Shown here: piece by piece, positions 37,411 through 46,492 of the stretch
Layout: each line of letters opens with the position of its first letter
How positions within the stretch are numbered: position 1 is the stretch's first letter
Assembly: GCF_018304965.1 (NCBI RefSeq)
Contig: NZ_JAGQED010000009.1
Span: 78,063 to 142,062, forward strand
Direction: 5' to 3'
Length of the DNA: 64,000 bases
Source: Collimonas antrihumi
GTDB lineage: Bacteria; Pseudomonadota; Gammaproteobacteria; Burkholderiales; Burkholderiaceae_D
The notes under the pieces: generated by a model
Told to the model about the DNA's origin: nothing
What the model saw: only the letters and a program-made list of their open reading frames with translations
The model's database searches: none
Position numbers and translations under genes: made by a program

Positions 37411-39693
37411 TCATGCAACTTGCCACCACGCCGGCAGCAACTGCTTGATTTCCGGCCGCGCAAAACGATCGTCGATCAGATACACCACGCCACGGTCCTG
37501 CTGCGTGCGGATCACCCTGCCCGCGGCCTGCACCACTTTCTGCATGCCAGGATAAAGATAGGTGTAGTCATAGCCGTTGCCGAAAGTCTCGCCCATGCGC
37601 CGCATGATCTGCTCATTCACAGGATTGATCTGCGGCAGCCCTAGCGTCGCGATGAAAGCGCCGATCAGGCGCGCACCGGGAAGATCGATGCCTTCGGCGA
37701 ACGAACCGCCCAGCACGGCAAAGCCGACGCCTTGCGAAGTATCGGTAAAGCGCGCCAGGAAATCTTCCCTTTCCCGCTCATCCATGCGGCGCGCCTGCAG
37801 CCACAGCGGAATCTCCGGATAACGCTCGACGAACAGCGCGGCGACCTTTTGCAGGTAATCGTAACTGCTGAAAAACATCAGGTAATTACCGGATTGCCGC
37901 CGATACTGGCCCGCAATCAGATCGACGATGGGCGACAGCGAACGCTCCCGATGCAGGAAACGCGTCGAGATACCGGTCACCAGTTGCACCGTCAATTGAT
38001 CGGCTGTGAATGGCGACGGCACGTCGATCCAGGCCGTGTCGGCCGGCATGCCCAGCGTGTCGCTGTAAAAATGCCAGGGACTTAACGTTGCTGAAAACAG
38101 CACCGTGCTACGAGCGGCGGCAAAGCGCGGCGTCAGGAAAGGCGCCGGTACGATATTGCGGATGCATAATGTACTCCCTGTACTGCCGTGCGCACCGTGC
38201 CTGGTGATATCGAATAGAGAATGCGGGCCAAACAGCTCGGCCATGCGCGTGAAGTGCAAGGCGTCAAAATAGAATTGCTGCAAATTGCTGTCCATGGCGG
38301 CGGGATGTTCCACCATATAGTCAGTGATATCGGCTACCGCCCTCAACAATGCCTCGACAAACGCCTCCGGTATTTCGGCGTAATGCTGGTATTCGCCTTC
38401 CTGCTCCTTGCCCAAGGCGCCCCATTGGCGGCTCACCCGGTCCAGTCCGCGCTTGAGCGCCGGCGGTGCGGTTTTCCGCAAGGTTTTCAGATGGATGTAT
38501 TCCATTTCAGCGGAATACATCTTGCGCGCGCGGTCGATCATGTTGTGCGCCTCGTCAACCAGCACGCCTACCCGCCACTGGTTGGCGTTGGCCATGCCGT
38601 ACAACATGGCGCTGACATCGAAATAGTAGTTGTAGTCGCCCACAACCACATCCGACCAGCTGGCCATTTCCTGGCTCAGGTAATAGGGGCATACCCGATG
38701 TGCGGCGGCGATCTGGCGCAGGCTTTCACGGTCCATCGCGCCTGATTCGATCGCCGCACTGCGCGCCTGCGGCAAACGGTCATAGAATCCTTGCGCCAAA
38801 GGACAGGAATCGCCGTGACAGGCTTTGTCGGGATGCTCGCAAGCCTTGTCGCGCGCTACCAGCTCCAGTACCCGCAAAGGCAGCGCCGGCGCACTTTGCC
38901 TGATCCGCGTCACGGCCTCCAGCGCCAGCGCCCGGCCGGAGGTCTTGGCCGCGAGGAAAAATATCTTGTCCAGCGCCTGGCCCGGACTCGCCTTGAGCAT
39001 CGGGAACAAGCTGCCGATGGTCTTGCCGATGCCGGTGGGAGCCTGCGCCAGCAGGCAGCGGCCGCTAATGGCGCTTTTGTAGACCGCTTCAGCCATCACG
39101 CGCTGGCCCGGCCGGAAATCCGCGTGCGGAAACTGCAAGGCCGTCAGTTGCACATCACGCTCGGCACGATGCGCCATTTCCTGTTCGGCCCATGCCAGGA
39201 AACGCTGACAGTGATCTTCGAAGAACTGCTTCAACAGTTCTGCAGTCAGATGTTCCGTCAGCAAGGTTTCCTTCTGGCTGCCGATATCGTAGTAGACCAA
39301 CGCCAGCTGCAGTTCATCCAGTTTCCGGCTCTGGCACAGCAAGTGGCCATAGATCCTGACCTGCGCCCAGTGCAGATGACGATGGTTGTCCGGCATGCGG
39401 CTGAGGTCGCCGCGATAAGTCTTGACCTCCTCCAGCCGGTTCAGCTGCGGATCGTAACCGTCGGCGCGGCCGCGCACCAGCAACGGACCGAAACTGCCGC
39501 TCAGGCTGACTTCCGCCTCATAAGAAGCGGAGCGGCGCGACGCCACCACGGCGTGGCCGGTAATGCCTTCCTGCGCGGTCGGCGACGGTGTGAAGCGCAG
39601 GTCGAGATCGCCCTGCTTTGCGGTGAATTCGCACAAGGCGCGCACCGCGACGACATAACGCGCGAGGGTCGGGGAAGCATCCGGCGCCATCAT
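37411..39693 (-). CDS. XPD/DinG-family Fe-S helicase with N-terminal PD-(D/E)XK-like domain
   Basis: A 760-residue DNA repair protein. Residues about 70-120 carry a Cas4/RecB-like nuclease pattern: D78 in GRADGY, E89-V-K91, and Q111...Y115. The helicase part begins near 190 with Walker A APTGIGKT (218-225), four candidate cluster cysteines (285, 292, 297, 335), the D380-E-A-H383 box, and C-terminal GGSFAEGIDLPG and QAAGRVIRT motifs. Such helicases unwind 5'-3'. The ATG overlaps the VRR-NUC stop (ATGA at 39690-39693) and GGGGA precedes it. Nuclease activity of the N-terminal domain is inferred from motifs only. Confidence 0.92.
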   Translation of the reverse strand: MMAPDASPTLARYVVAVRALCEFTAKQGDLDLRFTPSPTAQEGITGHAVVASRRSASYEAEVSLSGSFGPLLVRGRADGYDPQLNRLEEVKTYRGDLSRMPDNHRHLHWAQVRIYGHLLCQSRKLDELQLALVYYDIGSQKETLLTEHLTAELLKQFFEDHCQRFLAWAEQEMAHRAERDVQLTALQFPHADFRPGQRVMAEAVYKSAISGRCLLAQAPTGIGKTIGSLFPMLKASPGQALDKIFFLAAKTSGRALALEAVTRIRQSAPALPLRVLELVARDKACEHPDKACHGDSCPLAQGFYDRLPQARSAAIESGAMDRESLRQIAAAHRVCPYYLSQEMASWSDVVVGDYNYYFDVSAMLYGMANANQWRVGVLVDEAHNMIDRARKMYSAEMEYIHLKTLRKTAPPALKRGLDRVSRQWGALGKEQEGEYQHYAEIPEAFVEALLRAVADITDYMVEHPAAMDSNLQQFYFDALHFTRMAELFGPHSLFDITRHGAHGSTGSTLCIRNIVPAPFLTPRFAAARSTVLFSATLSPWHFYSDTLGMPADTAWIDVPSPFTADQLTVQLVTGISTRFLHRERSLSPIVDLIAGQYRRQSGNYLMFFSSYDYLQKVAALFVERYPEIPLWLQARRMDEREREDFLARFTDTSQGVGFAVLGGSFAEGIDLPGARLIGAFIATLGLPQINPVNEQIMRRMGETFGNGYDYTYLYPGMQKVVQAAGRVIRTQQDRGVVYLIDDRFARPEIKQLLPAWWQVA

Positions 39694-41363
39694 GCGTTTT
39701 CCCCGGTCCATTGCACGTAATACACCGCTACCGGAATTTCATGGCTGGCGAAGTAATCCAGCCAGCGGATCTGGTTGTCTTGCAAGCGGTCGCCCGGTCC
39801 TTTGACTTCAATCATCTGATAGCGCTTTTCTGCCGGCCAGAACTGGATCAGGTCAGGCAAGCCGGAACGGTTGCTCTTGATGTCCTGCAGGATCCGTTCG
39901 AAACATTTTTCCAGGTGCAATGGCGGCAGGCAGTCCAGCGCCATGGCTAGCAAATCATCGTCAATCGCGCCCCAGAACACGAACGGCGACTGGATATTTT
40001 CCTTGATCCGGAAATTCTGCAGGATGACCTCGCGATAGCCGCCGTTGTGAAGCAAGGCAAAACCGTTTTCAAACCGGCGCGCCCGGCGGGTTCGAAAATC
40101 GGCGCTGTGCAGGTCTGCCGGACCACTCTGGAACGGATGGAAAAAAGCACCCGGCACCGGCGCAAACACGGCATCCCAGAACAACAGGCCGAACAGCGAA
40201 TTGATCAGTGCGTTTTCGACATAGAGTGCGGGTGCGTCCGCACAGGCAAGGTGCTGGCTGAGCGCGGCCTCGACCGACATCCCAGGATCGGGCCGTGGCA
40301 AGGCAATCTCGTGCTGGATGATGCTCACGGCAGAAGATTTCGGCAATTTGGGATAGCCACACGCGCGCCGCAGACGCGGCATGACGCGCAGCAGCTGTTG
40401 TTGTTCGGCTTCGCTTTCGGCCTGCAATTCAGCCTGCCGCGCCAACTCGAACGCAACGGCAAGCTGGCCGCAACGCTCCAGCACCCGGATCGCCCTCAAG
40501 CGCGCTCCGGGCCGGCTGCTATCGGCATAAATACGCAGCGCCTGCGATAACTCGCCATTGCGCTCATGGTGCTGGGCAATCTGGAACAGCAGTTTGCTGC
40601 GGCGCTCCTCCAGCCAGGGGTTCGGGTAAGGATCGGCGGCGATATCGGCCACCACCGAGTGTGGCGGCTCGCCGTCGAGAAACCGTTCGCGGCAGGCATG
40701 CAGATGCAAGTAATCGTCAAGATCCTGACGGCTGCTGAAACCTTGCGTGTCGGGAGATAAATCAAACTGCTCATATTTGAAAATGCCCAGCTCGGACAGC
40801 ACGAACTCCGACCAGTCCTGATATAAATTACCGAAGAACATCAGGCGCAGGCGATCGCATAACGCGGCAACCGGCCTGGACAACTGCAACAAACTGTCGC
40901 CGGCGTCAGGCCACCATTCGGCCAGGCTGCGCATGCGCGCTGTATCGTCCCCCGCATCCCCTGCCTCGCGCAGAAAGACCAACTGTTCGCTCTTGCGAGT
41001 TATTTTGCTATGTCGCAACAGCGGGAAAGCCGCAGCGATTTCGACTTTGGTGAGCACGCTGAAAAGCTGTTCGATATCCACCAGCGGCTGCTGGCTGATC
41101 CAGCCAGCCTGCACCAGTGGCGCCGCCGCATTTTCCGTGCAGCCGATTTCATCGTAACGCAGTTTGCCAAGCCGAAACAGCTCACCTTTGCGCATCACCA
41201 TCCGCACCAGCAATGCCGCGGAGGATTGCGGCAAACTGCCGAAGCCATCGACGAATGTCTGTTCTTCACTGTTCAGCAAATGGCGATAACGAGTGCGTAT
41301 CGACTCGACAACAGTGACGAAGTTATCCAGATAGTAGAAGCGGTTTTCCAGCGTTTTGTTCAT
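39690..41363 (-). CDS. VRR-NUC domain protein, FAN1-like nuclease
   Basis: A 557-residue nuclease. The C-terminal 60 residues hold the VRR-NUC catalytic core: G-L-P503-D504, E519-V-K521 and Q528/Q531 in EVKGPGDRLQDNQIRW. The middle is helical with TPR-like repeats (ERNGELSQALRIYADSSR), and the N-terminal part (NRFYYLDNFVTVVESIRTRY) matches the bacterial FAN1 SAP-like region. FAN1 is a structure-specific flap endonuclease that also removes interstrand cross-links in steps. First gene of a two-gene operon with the Fe-S helicase; a LexA-type box lies 112 bases upstream. Confidence 0.93.
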   Translation of the reverse strand: MNKTLENRFYYLDNFVTVVESIRTRYRHLLNSEEQTFVDGFGSLPQSSAALLVRMVMRKGELFRLGKLRYDEIGCTENAAAPLVQAGWISQQPLVDIEQLFSVLTKVEIAAAFPLLRHSKITRKSEQLVFLREAGDAGDDTARMRSLAEWWPDAGDSLLQLSRPVAALCDRLRLMFFGNLYQDWSEFVLSELGIFKYEQFDLSPDTQGFSSRQDLDDYLHLHACRERFLDGEPPHSVVADIAADPYPNPWLEERRSKLLFQIAQHHERNGELSQALRIYADSSRPGARLRAIRVLERCGQLAVAFELARQAELQAESEAEQQQLLRVMPRLRRACGYPKLPKSSAVSIIQHEIALPRPDPGMSVEAALSQHLACADAPALYVENALINSLFGLLFWDAVFAPVPGAFFHPFQSGPADLHSADFRTRRARRFENGFALLHNGGYREVILQNFRIKENIQSPFVFWGAIDDDLLAMALDCLPPLHLEKCFERILQDIKSNRSGLPDLIQFWPAEKRYQMIEVKGPGDRLQDNQIRWLDYFASHEIPVAVYYVQWTGENA

Positions 41364-41474
41364 GGTCGTGGGTACAGCGGCGCAACGCCGCCGGAATAAC
41401 TGGCAGTCACTTCATTGCCGTCCTTATCAATTTTCTTATTGTCGATTTTATTTACGATTTTATTGTTTTTAACA

Positions 41475-41490
41475 CTGTATAAACGTACAG
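41475..41490. promoter_or_regulatory. LexA-type SOS box
   Basis: CTGTATAAACGTACAG, a perfect CTGT-N8-ACAG as recognised by beta- and gammaproteobacterial LexA. It sits in the divergent promoter region between the FAN1-like gene (start 41363) and the YfbU-family gene (start 41543). AT-rich flanks give room for promoters both ways. Assignment is by consensus; binding is not shown. Confidence 0.75.
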
Positions 41491-41542
41491 TTATTCTGTA
41501 GTATATACGAATCCGAATGCAGGAGTCTGAACGGGAATTGCA

Positions 41543-42112
41543 ATGGAATTGAGCGATGCTGAAAAATTGATATTGACCATGCTGTGCGAAGTGCATCAGC
41601 ACCTGGACATTGCCGGCGAGGTTGACCCGAAGTTTGTCCAGTCCGCGCTACATAGCGGCAATACCTGGGGCTTGCGCTGGAAATATGGCGCGCTGTATGA
41701 CGGCAACGCCAGATCGGATCCGCCTATCGTGAAAGAAGTCGTCCGGATTCTCGACATGTGGTCGGCAATCGAAGACGGCTACGATGCGCTGCGGTCGCTG
41801 GACAAGGATCGGGTCGCCGCCAGCATTTCTCCCCGTCAGGGCGAAGTGAAATTCATGGGATTCGATAGCGATACCGAGTTTGAACACGCCAACATAGCGT
41901 CATTCCTGATCAAGGATATGCAGCGCTTTCCCAAGTTCGCAGGACGCGACATCCATTCGCACCTGCCGTCGATTTCCATCTATCGGCGCATGGTGCGCGC
42001 CTTCGAGCCGCTGCAAAAACTGATAGGCAAAGGCCGCCTGAATGCTGACCAGCTGATTGCGCTTCTCAACGAAAACACCGGACCGCGGCGTAGTTTCCTG
42101 AAGCTCGTCTGA
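41543..42112 (+). CDS. YfbU family protein
   Basis: A 189-residue cytoplasmic protein of the YfbU family (unknown function; overexpression in E. coli is reported as toxic). The start SDAEKLILTMLCEVHQHL, WGLRWKYGALYD, VVRILDMWSAIEDGYDAL, FMGFDSDTEFEHANIASFL and YRRMVRAFEPL match the family in order. GGGA precedes the ATG. It is divergent from the FAN1-helicase operon and shares its LexA-type box, so it may be damage-inducible too. Convergent with the next gene, six bases apart. Confidence 0.85.
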   Translation: MELSDAEKLILTMLCEVHQHLDIAGEVDPKFVQSALHSGNTWGLRWKYGALYDGNARSDPPIVKEVVRILDMWSAIEDGYDALRSLDKDRVAASISPRQGEVKFMGFDSDTEFEHANIASFLIKDMQRFPKFAGRDIHSHLPSISIYRRMVRAFEPLQKLIGKGRLNADQLIALLNENTGPRRSFLKLV

Positions 42113-42117
42113 AGTCC

Positions 42118-43461
42118 TTATGCCGCTTGCCGGTTATCCCCACCGTCGACACTAACGACACTAACGACACTAACGACACTCGACGGTACCGCCCGCGCCA
42201 GCCATAGCTTGATCTCGCCAGCCTCAAGCAACAACGGACCTTGCGGCAGAGAGAACGCTGCCGCCCGGCCCTCGTCCCAGTCCGACAAATCGGCCTGGGC
42301 GACGTAGCCGTCGACATGGTTAAAAATGTCGTCAACATTGCCTTGCCAGGCTTGATACAGATCTTGATTCACCACGATCAGCAGGGACAAGCGCGCATTA
42401 TCGTCGCGCTGGCCGCCAAGACCGGTGCGCGTACTGCGCTGAAGCAACGCTAATCCACTACCCGGACTGCGCAGCAACGCAACCGGTGCGCCTAAAAAAT
42501 AGCGCCCGATGTCGACAATGAAACGATTCGCCTGTTGAATTTCATCGCGCAAATCGATCTCTGCTTCCTGGCACAGACTGGCGTATTGTGCCGGCGTGAG
42601 CACGGTATCGAGCGGCACGGTCAGCCCGAGTTCAAAACCCATCGGTATCAAGATGCCGTTGCCGCTGGCAGCCGCAAAGCGCAGTGCGCGCAGGCTGGCG
42701 CGGCGGCGCGACGGGACATCGGTCAGGCTAAGCTGCCCCGCCAGGCGAGGACCGAAAGGCGTTTCCGGAAAGGCGATGATGGTGGCGTCGCCGATCAGAT
42801 TATCTTGTTCGCGCACGTAACGCGTAGCCTGGTAATCCCACCATGCTCCCGGGCAGAATACAGCATCGAACCCGGCATCCGTCAGAGGATCAAGTTGCGG
42901 CGCCGAACTACCTGGAGTCCAGGCGAGGAAACTGACCGAATTGCAGTAGCTGCGTGTTGCGGCCATCAATGCCTGCCACAGTGTAACAGGCACCGCAGCA
43001 GGCGCACTGCAGACAAACCCGGCAACGCCGGCGTCGAGCAAGCCTCGCAAGCGCTCGCGCCACAGTGCGCATACGCCGTGTTGTACAGTGGAATCAGTCA
43101 TACGCAGATGCATGACGCTGTCGGGCACTACAGACGGGCCTTCAGCAGATGGCATGTTTTCAGATAACGGCTTGCTTTCGAACCAGTGCGGACAAACATC
43201 GACCAGCGGGTCGTCAAACGAAACTCTGTCAAGTACGATATCAAGCAATAGATACAGACCGCGGTCAGAACAGGCTGTTGCCAACTCCACCAATGCAGGC
43301 TCGTCTTCAACGCCAGGGGGCTGGCCCAGATTGAGCGCGTTGGCCAGCAACACGTGATCAAAGCCCAGCGCGATGCAATGATCGAGCAAGGCGGGCCAGC
43401 CTTGGCGCGAGACCAGCGCCGGATTGATGCAATAAATGCGAGGTGCAGTTGCGAAGCTCAT
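42118..43461 (-). CDS. Stand-alone GlgE-N-terminal-like/GH13-barrel-like protein, catalytic motifs degraded
   Basis: A 447-residue protein resembling the N-terminal module fused to GlgE (alpha-1,4-glucan:maltose-1-phosphate maltosyltransferase) in Burkholderia relatives, as I remember that family. GFDHVLLANALNLG, LLLDIVLDRVS (74-80, GH13 region I-like), LLDAGVAGFVCSAP, FPETPFGPRLAG and NGILIPMGFELG align in order. The region II Arg and Asp nucleophile positions read V150 and S152, so hydrolase or transferase activity is unlikely. The C-terminal tail contains VVS repeats from a 9-bp array. Its start overlaps a 33-codon frame. Confidence 0.6.
   Translation of the reverse strand: MSFATAPRIYCINPALVSRQGWPALLDHCIALGFDHVLLANALNLGQPPGVEDEPALVELATACSDRGLYLLLDIVLDRVSFDDPLVDVCPHWFESKPLSENMPSAEGPSVVPDSVMHLRMTDSTVQHGVCALWRERLRGLLDAGVAGFVCSAPAAVPVTLWQALMAATRSYCNSVSFLAWTPGSSAPQLDPLTDAGFDAVFCPGAWWDYQATRYVREQDNLIGDATIIAFPETPFGPRLAGQLSLTDVPSRRRASLRALRFAAASGNGILIPMGFELGLTVPLDTVLTPAQYASLCQEAEIDLRDEIQQANRFIVDIGRYFLGAPVALLRSPGSGLALLQRSTRTGLGGQRDDNARLSLLIVVNQDLYQAWQGNVDDIFNHVDGYVAQADLSDWDEGRAAAFSLPQGPLLLEAGEIKLWLARAVPSSVVSVVSVVSVDGGDNRQAA
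42147..42182. repeat. 9-bp tandem repeat in coding sequence
   Basis: Four units of CGACACTAA at 42147, 42156, 42165 and 42174 (last diverged) encode the in-frame VVS repeat near the C-terminus of the GlgE-like protein. A 9-bp unit keeps the frame when copy number changes. Confidence 0.85.
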
Positions 43462-43559
43462 GTCGACGATCCTTGGTAACGTTGCGCGCGCTCACTCTTT
43501 GCCAGAGTGGCAATCGGCAGCCACAGCTTAGGCTCGGGCGAGAATACCGATTTGCGCAT
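43458..43559 (-). CDS. Putative 33-codon upstream frame coupled to the GlgE-like gene
   Basis: ATG at 43559 opens MRKSVFSPEPKLWLPIATLA, ending in a TGA that overlaps the next ATG (ATGA at 43458-43461). The overlap suggests translational coupling. The peptide is basic with no membrane segment. No homologue is recognised; it could be the residue of a larger N-terminal domain. The ribosome site is weak (TAGAG), so expression is uncertain. Confidence 0.4.
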   Translation of the reverse strand: MRKSVFSPEPKLWLPIATLAKSERAQRYQGSST

Positions 43560-43685
43560 GCTCAGACTCTATCGCGCAGCACAACGGAAACATATCGGCG
43601 TCCACCGCAAAGGATTGTAGGAATCCACCTACATCAATGGGCAAGCAGATTCACATCGGATAAAAAAAGATGGCATTAATATAAA

Positions 43686-43723
43686 AAAATCCCCGTCGCT
43701 GCCGATGCAGATACGGGGATTTT
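43686..43723 (-). terminator. Rho-independent terminator of maeB
   Basis: AAAATCCCCGT and ACGGGGATTTT pair across about 16 bases; further A run on the plus-strand left gives a U tract on the minus strand. It lies 29 bases after the maeB stop. Confidence 0.85.
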
Positions 43724-43751
43724 CTACAGGCCGGCTTTATTGGTCGGCCGA

Positions 43752-46061
43752 TCAGACTTTCTGTTTTGCGGAGATCGCGTTTGCCACCACCAGCGCAGTC
43801 ATGTTAACCACCCGCCGCACCGTCGCCGAAGGGTTCAGGATATGCACCGGAGCCGCAGCGCCCAGTAATACCGGCCCGACCGTGACACCCTGGCCACCGG
43901 TCATTTTCAACACGTTGAACAGGATATTCGCAGCATCCAGATTCGGCGTCACCAATACATTGGCGTCACCGCTCAGGGTCGATTTCGGCAAGAACTGCGC
44001 CCTCACCTCTGCGCTCAGGGCGGCATCGCCATGCATCTCGCCATCGGCTTCGACATCCGGCATACGCTTGACGAACAAATCCCGTGCGGCGCGCATCTTC
44101 TTGGCCGAAGGCCGGGTGCTGGAACCGAACATCGAATGCGACAGGAACGCCACTTTGGGCGGTACGCCGAAGCGCTTGACTTCTTCCACCGCCATGGCGG
44201 CGATGTCTGACAGTTGCTCCGCATCGGGATCGTCGTTGACGAAAGTATCAGCGATGAACAAAGTGTGCTTATCGAGCACCAGGCCGTTCATGGTGGCGAA
44301 GCACTTGGCGCCCTCACGCAGGCCGATGATGTCGCTCACATGTTCCAGATGGTTATCGAAACGCCCGACCAGGCCGCACAGCATGCCATCGGCGTCGCCC
44401 AGCTTGACCAGCAGCGAAGCGATGGTGGTGTTCGAACGGCGCAATGTGGATTTCGCCATTTCAGGCGTGACGCCGTCGCGCGCCTTGATCTCGTGATAAG
44501 TCTCCCAGTATTGGCGGAAACGCACGTCGTCTTCCGGATTGATCAGCTCGAAATCCCGTCCGGCCTGCAAGCGCAAACCGGCACGTTTGATACGCGCCTC
44601 GATCACTGCCGGACGGCCGATCAGGATCGGCCGCACCAGTTTTTCTTCGAGCGCGATCTGCACCGCGCGCAATACCCGCTCATCCTCGCCCTCGGCGTAG
44701 ACGATACGTTGCGGCTCACCGCGCGCCGCCAGGAACACCGGACGCATGAACATGCCGGTGTGGCTGACAAAACGCATCAGCGACTGGCGATACGCATCCA
44801 TGTCCTTGATCGGACGCGTCGCCACGCCGGACTCTTCGGCAGCACGGGCAACCGCAGGGGCGATGCGCAAGATCAGGCGTGAATCGAAAGGTTTCGGAAT
44901 GATATATTCCGGACCGAAATGCAGTTCCTGGCCAGCATAGGCGGACGCCACTTCTTCGCTGATCTCAGCCTTGGTCAAGTCGGCAATCTCGCGTACGCAA
45001 GCGACCTTCATCGCTTCCGTGATGCTGGTGGCGCCGCAATCCAGCGCGCCGCGGAAAATGTAAGGGAAACACAGCACATTGTTAACCTGGTTCGGATAAT
45101 CCGACCGGCCGGTGGCGATGATGCAGTCCGGCCGCGCCTCCAGCGCCAGCTCAGGGCGGATTTCCGGTTCCGGATTGGCCAGCGCCAGAATGATCGGCTG
45201 CGAACCCATGGCCTTGACCATATCCTGCGTCAGCACGCCGGGTGCCGAGCAGCCGAGGAACACGTCGGCGCCGACAATTGCATCGGCCAAGGTGCGCGCA
45301 TCGGTAGTTTGCTGGTAGCGCTGTTTGGAGACATCCAGCTTGTCTTCGCGTTTATCGTGAATCACGCCGCGCGAATCGCAGACGAATATGTTTTCACGCT
45401 TGACGCCCAGTTCAACCATCAGGTCGAGGCAGGCAATCGCCGCGGCGCCGGCGCCAGAGGCTACCAGTTTGACTTCACCGATTTTCTTGTTGACCAGTTC
45501 CAGGCCGTTCAGCAACGCTGCCGAAGAAATGATGGCAGTACCGTGCTGATCGTCGTGAAAGACCGGAATCTTCATGCGCTCGCGCAGCTTCTTTTCGATA
45601 TAGAAGCATTCCGGCGCCTTGATGTCTTCCAGGTTGATGCCGCCCAGCGTCGGCTCCAGCGCGGCGATGATCTCGACCAGTTTGTCAGGATCGCGCTCAG
45701 CCAGTTCGATGTCGAATACATCGATACCGGCAAAATTATGGAACAGGCAGCCTTTGCCTTCCATCACCGGTTTGCCGGCCAGCGGACCGATGTCGCCCAG
45801 GCCAAGCACGGCAGTACCGTTGGTGACCACGCCGACCAGGTTGGCGCGCGAGGTGTATTCCACCGCCATTTCCGGATCTTCATGGATCGCCAGGCAGGCA
45901 TAGGCGACGCCGGGCGAGTAAGCCAGCGACAGGTCGCGCTGGTTCGACAAAGGCTTGGTGGGCACCACGGCGATCTTGCCGCGCGTCGGGCTGCGATGAT
46001 ATTCGAGCGCAGCGTCGCGCAGGGCCTGTTCGGCCGCAGAAAGAGTGGTTGGGGTGCTCAT
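43752..46061 (-). CDS. maeB: NADP-dependent malic enzyme (fused phosphotransacetylase domain)
   Basis: Cytoplasmic enzyme that oxidatively decarboxylates malate to pyruvate, giving NADPH. The 769-residue fusion has an N-terminal malic domain ([61 protein letters not shown]), the NAD-binding domain ([15 protein letters not shown]), and a phosphotransacetylase-like C-terminal half from about 430. That half is regulatory in MaeB and usually lacks PTA activity. AGGAG precedes the ATG. A clear terminator follows. The 250 bases upstream show no gene. Confidence 0.95.
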   Translation of the reverse strand: MSTPTTLSAAEQALRDAALEYHRSPTRGKIAVVPTKPLSNQRDLSLAYSPGVAYACLAIHEDPEMAVEYTSRANLVGVVTNGTAVLGLGDIGPLAGKPVMEGKGCLFHNFAGIDVFDIELAERDPDKLVEIIAALEPTLGGINLEDIKAPECFYIEKKLRERMKIPVFHDDQHGTAIISSAALLNGLELVNKKIGEVKLVASGAGAAAIACLDLMVELGVKRENIFVCDSRGVIHDKREDKLDVSKQRYQQTTDARTLADAIVGADVFLGCSAPGVLTQDMVKAMGSQPIILALANPEPEIRPELALEARPDCIIATGRSDYPNQVNNVLCFPYIFRGALDCGATSITEAMKVACVREIADLTKAEISEEVASAYAGQELHFGPEYIIPKPFDSRLILRIAPAVARAAEESGVATRPIKDMDAYRQSLMRFVSHTGMFMRPVFLAARGEPQRIVYAEGEDERVLRAVQIALEEKLVRPILIGRPAVIEARIKRAGLRLQAGRDFELINPEDDVRFRQYWETYHEIKARDGVTPEMAKSTLRRSNTTIASLLVKLGDADGMLCGLVGRFDNHLEHVSDIIGLREGAKCFATMNGLVLDKHTLFIADTFVNDDPDAEQLSDIAAMAVEEVKRFGVPPKVAFLSHSMFGSSTRPSAKKMRAARDLFVKRMPDVEADGEMHGDAALSAEVRAQFLPKSTLSGDANVLVTPNLDAANILFNVLKMTGGQGVTVGPVLLGAAAPVHILNPSATVRRVVNMTALVVANAISAKQKV

Positions 46062-46314
46062 TGATGGTCTCCTGGATACGCTAGTGAAATTTGAGTGGCA
46101 GCGACATTATCACAATGTCTATCGATTCGGTTTCTCGGTAACCGATATCGCTGTTGTTGAAGATGCTTTATGGAAAAGGGAAATTGTTCTGTGGGTCTTG
46201 GTTTTTTATAGTGCAGCTTATGCCAGATGGTAGACGAATCTGACGCAGTTTGCAGCGTTGCTGTTAAAAACACACAAACCCGATTATCCCACCGCGCCAC
46301 ACAAAACAAAAAGC
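46062..46314. other. Upstream region of maeB, no gene seen
   Basis: AT-rich sequence between the maeB start and the miniature element. TCGGTT and AACCGA form a short inverted repeat around 46130-46150 that might be regulatory. No open frame of plausible composition and no other structure was found. Confidence 0.5.
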
Positions 46315-46325
46315 CCGCAGATGCG

Positions 46326-46492
46326 CAATGCCGTTCAGTTAAGTGATATGACGTGGCCAGCCGCCACGGCGGCTCCGTCATCCCCGCGAACGCGGGGATC
46401 CAAATTACCGAGTGAAACAATGAAAATGGATTCCCGCGTTCGCGGGAGCGACGCATGAGGGAGATCTCTGGCGTCTTAACTGAACGGCATTA
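46326..46492. mobile_element. IS4-type miniature inverted-repeat element (MITE), 167 bp
   Basis: Terminal inverted repeats of 17 identical bases (AATGCCGTTCAGTTAAG inward from both ends; the outermost base is C at the left, T at the right). CCGCAGATGCG is duplicated directly on both sides (46315-46325 and 46493-46503), an 11-bp target duplication. The ends closely resemble those I recall for E. coli IS4 (TAATGCCGATCAGTTAAG), which also makes 11-13-bp duplications. No transposase gene is inside, so it depends on an IS elsewhere. It carries a GTCATTCCCGCG-family repeat within. Confidence 0.82.
46376..46454. repeat. Palindromic intergenic repeat (GTCATTCCCGCG family), copy nested in the MITE
   Basis: CCGTCATCCCCGCGAACGCG, GGGATCCA, then ATGGATTCCCGCGTTCGCGG and GAGCGACG: the same two-half architecture as the copy at 34337-34423, with a longer, unrelated centre. 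Confidence 0.75.

Noticed and set aside
40000..42200. Anti-phage defence island reading of the nuclease-helicase pair
   Set aside because: FAN1-like nuclease, Fe-S helicase and SOS box fit DNA repair better; there are no neighbouring defence genes or mobile element borders.
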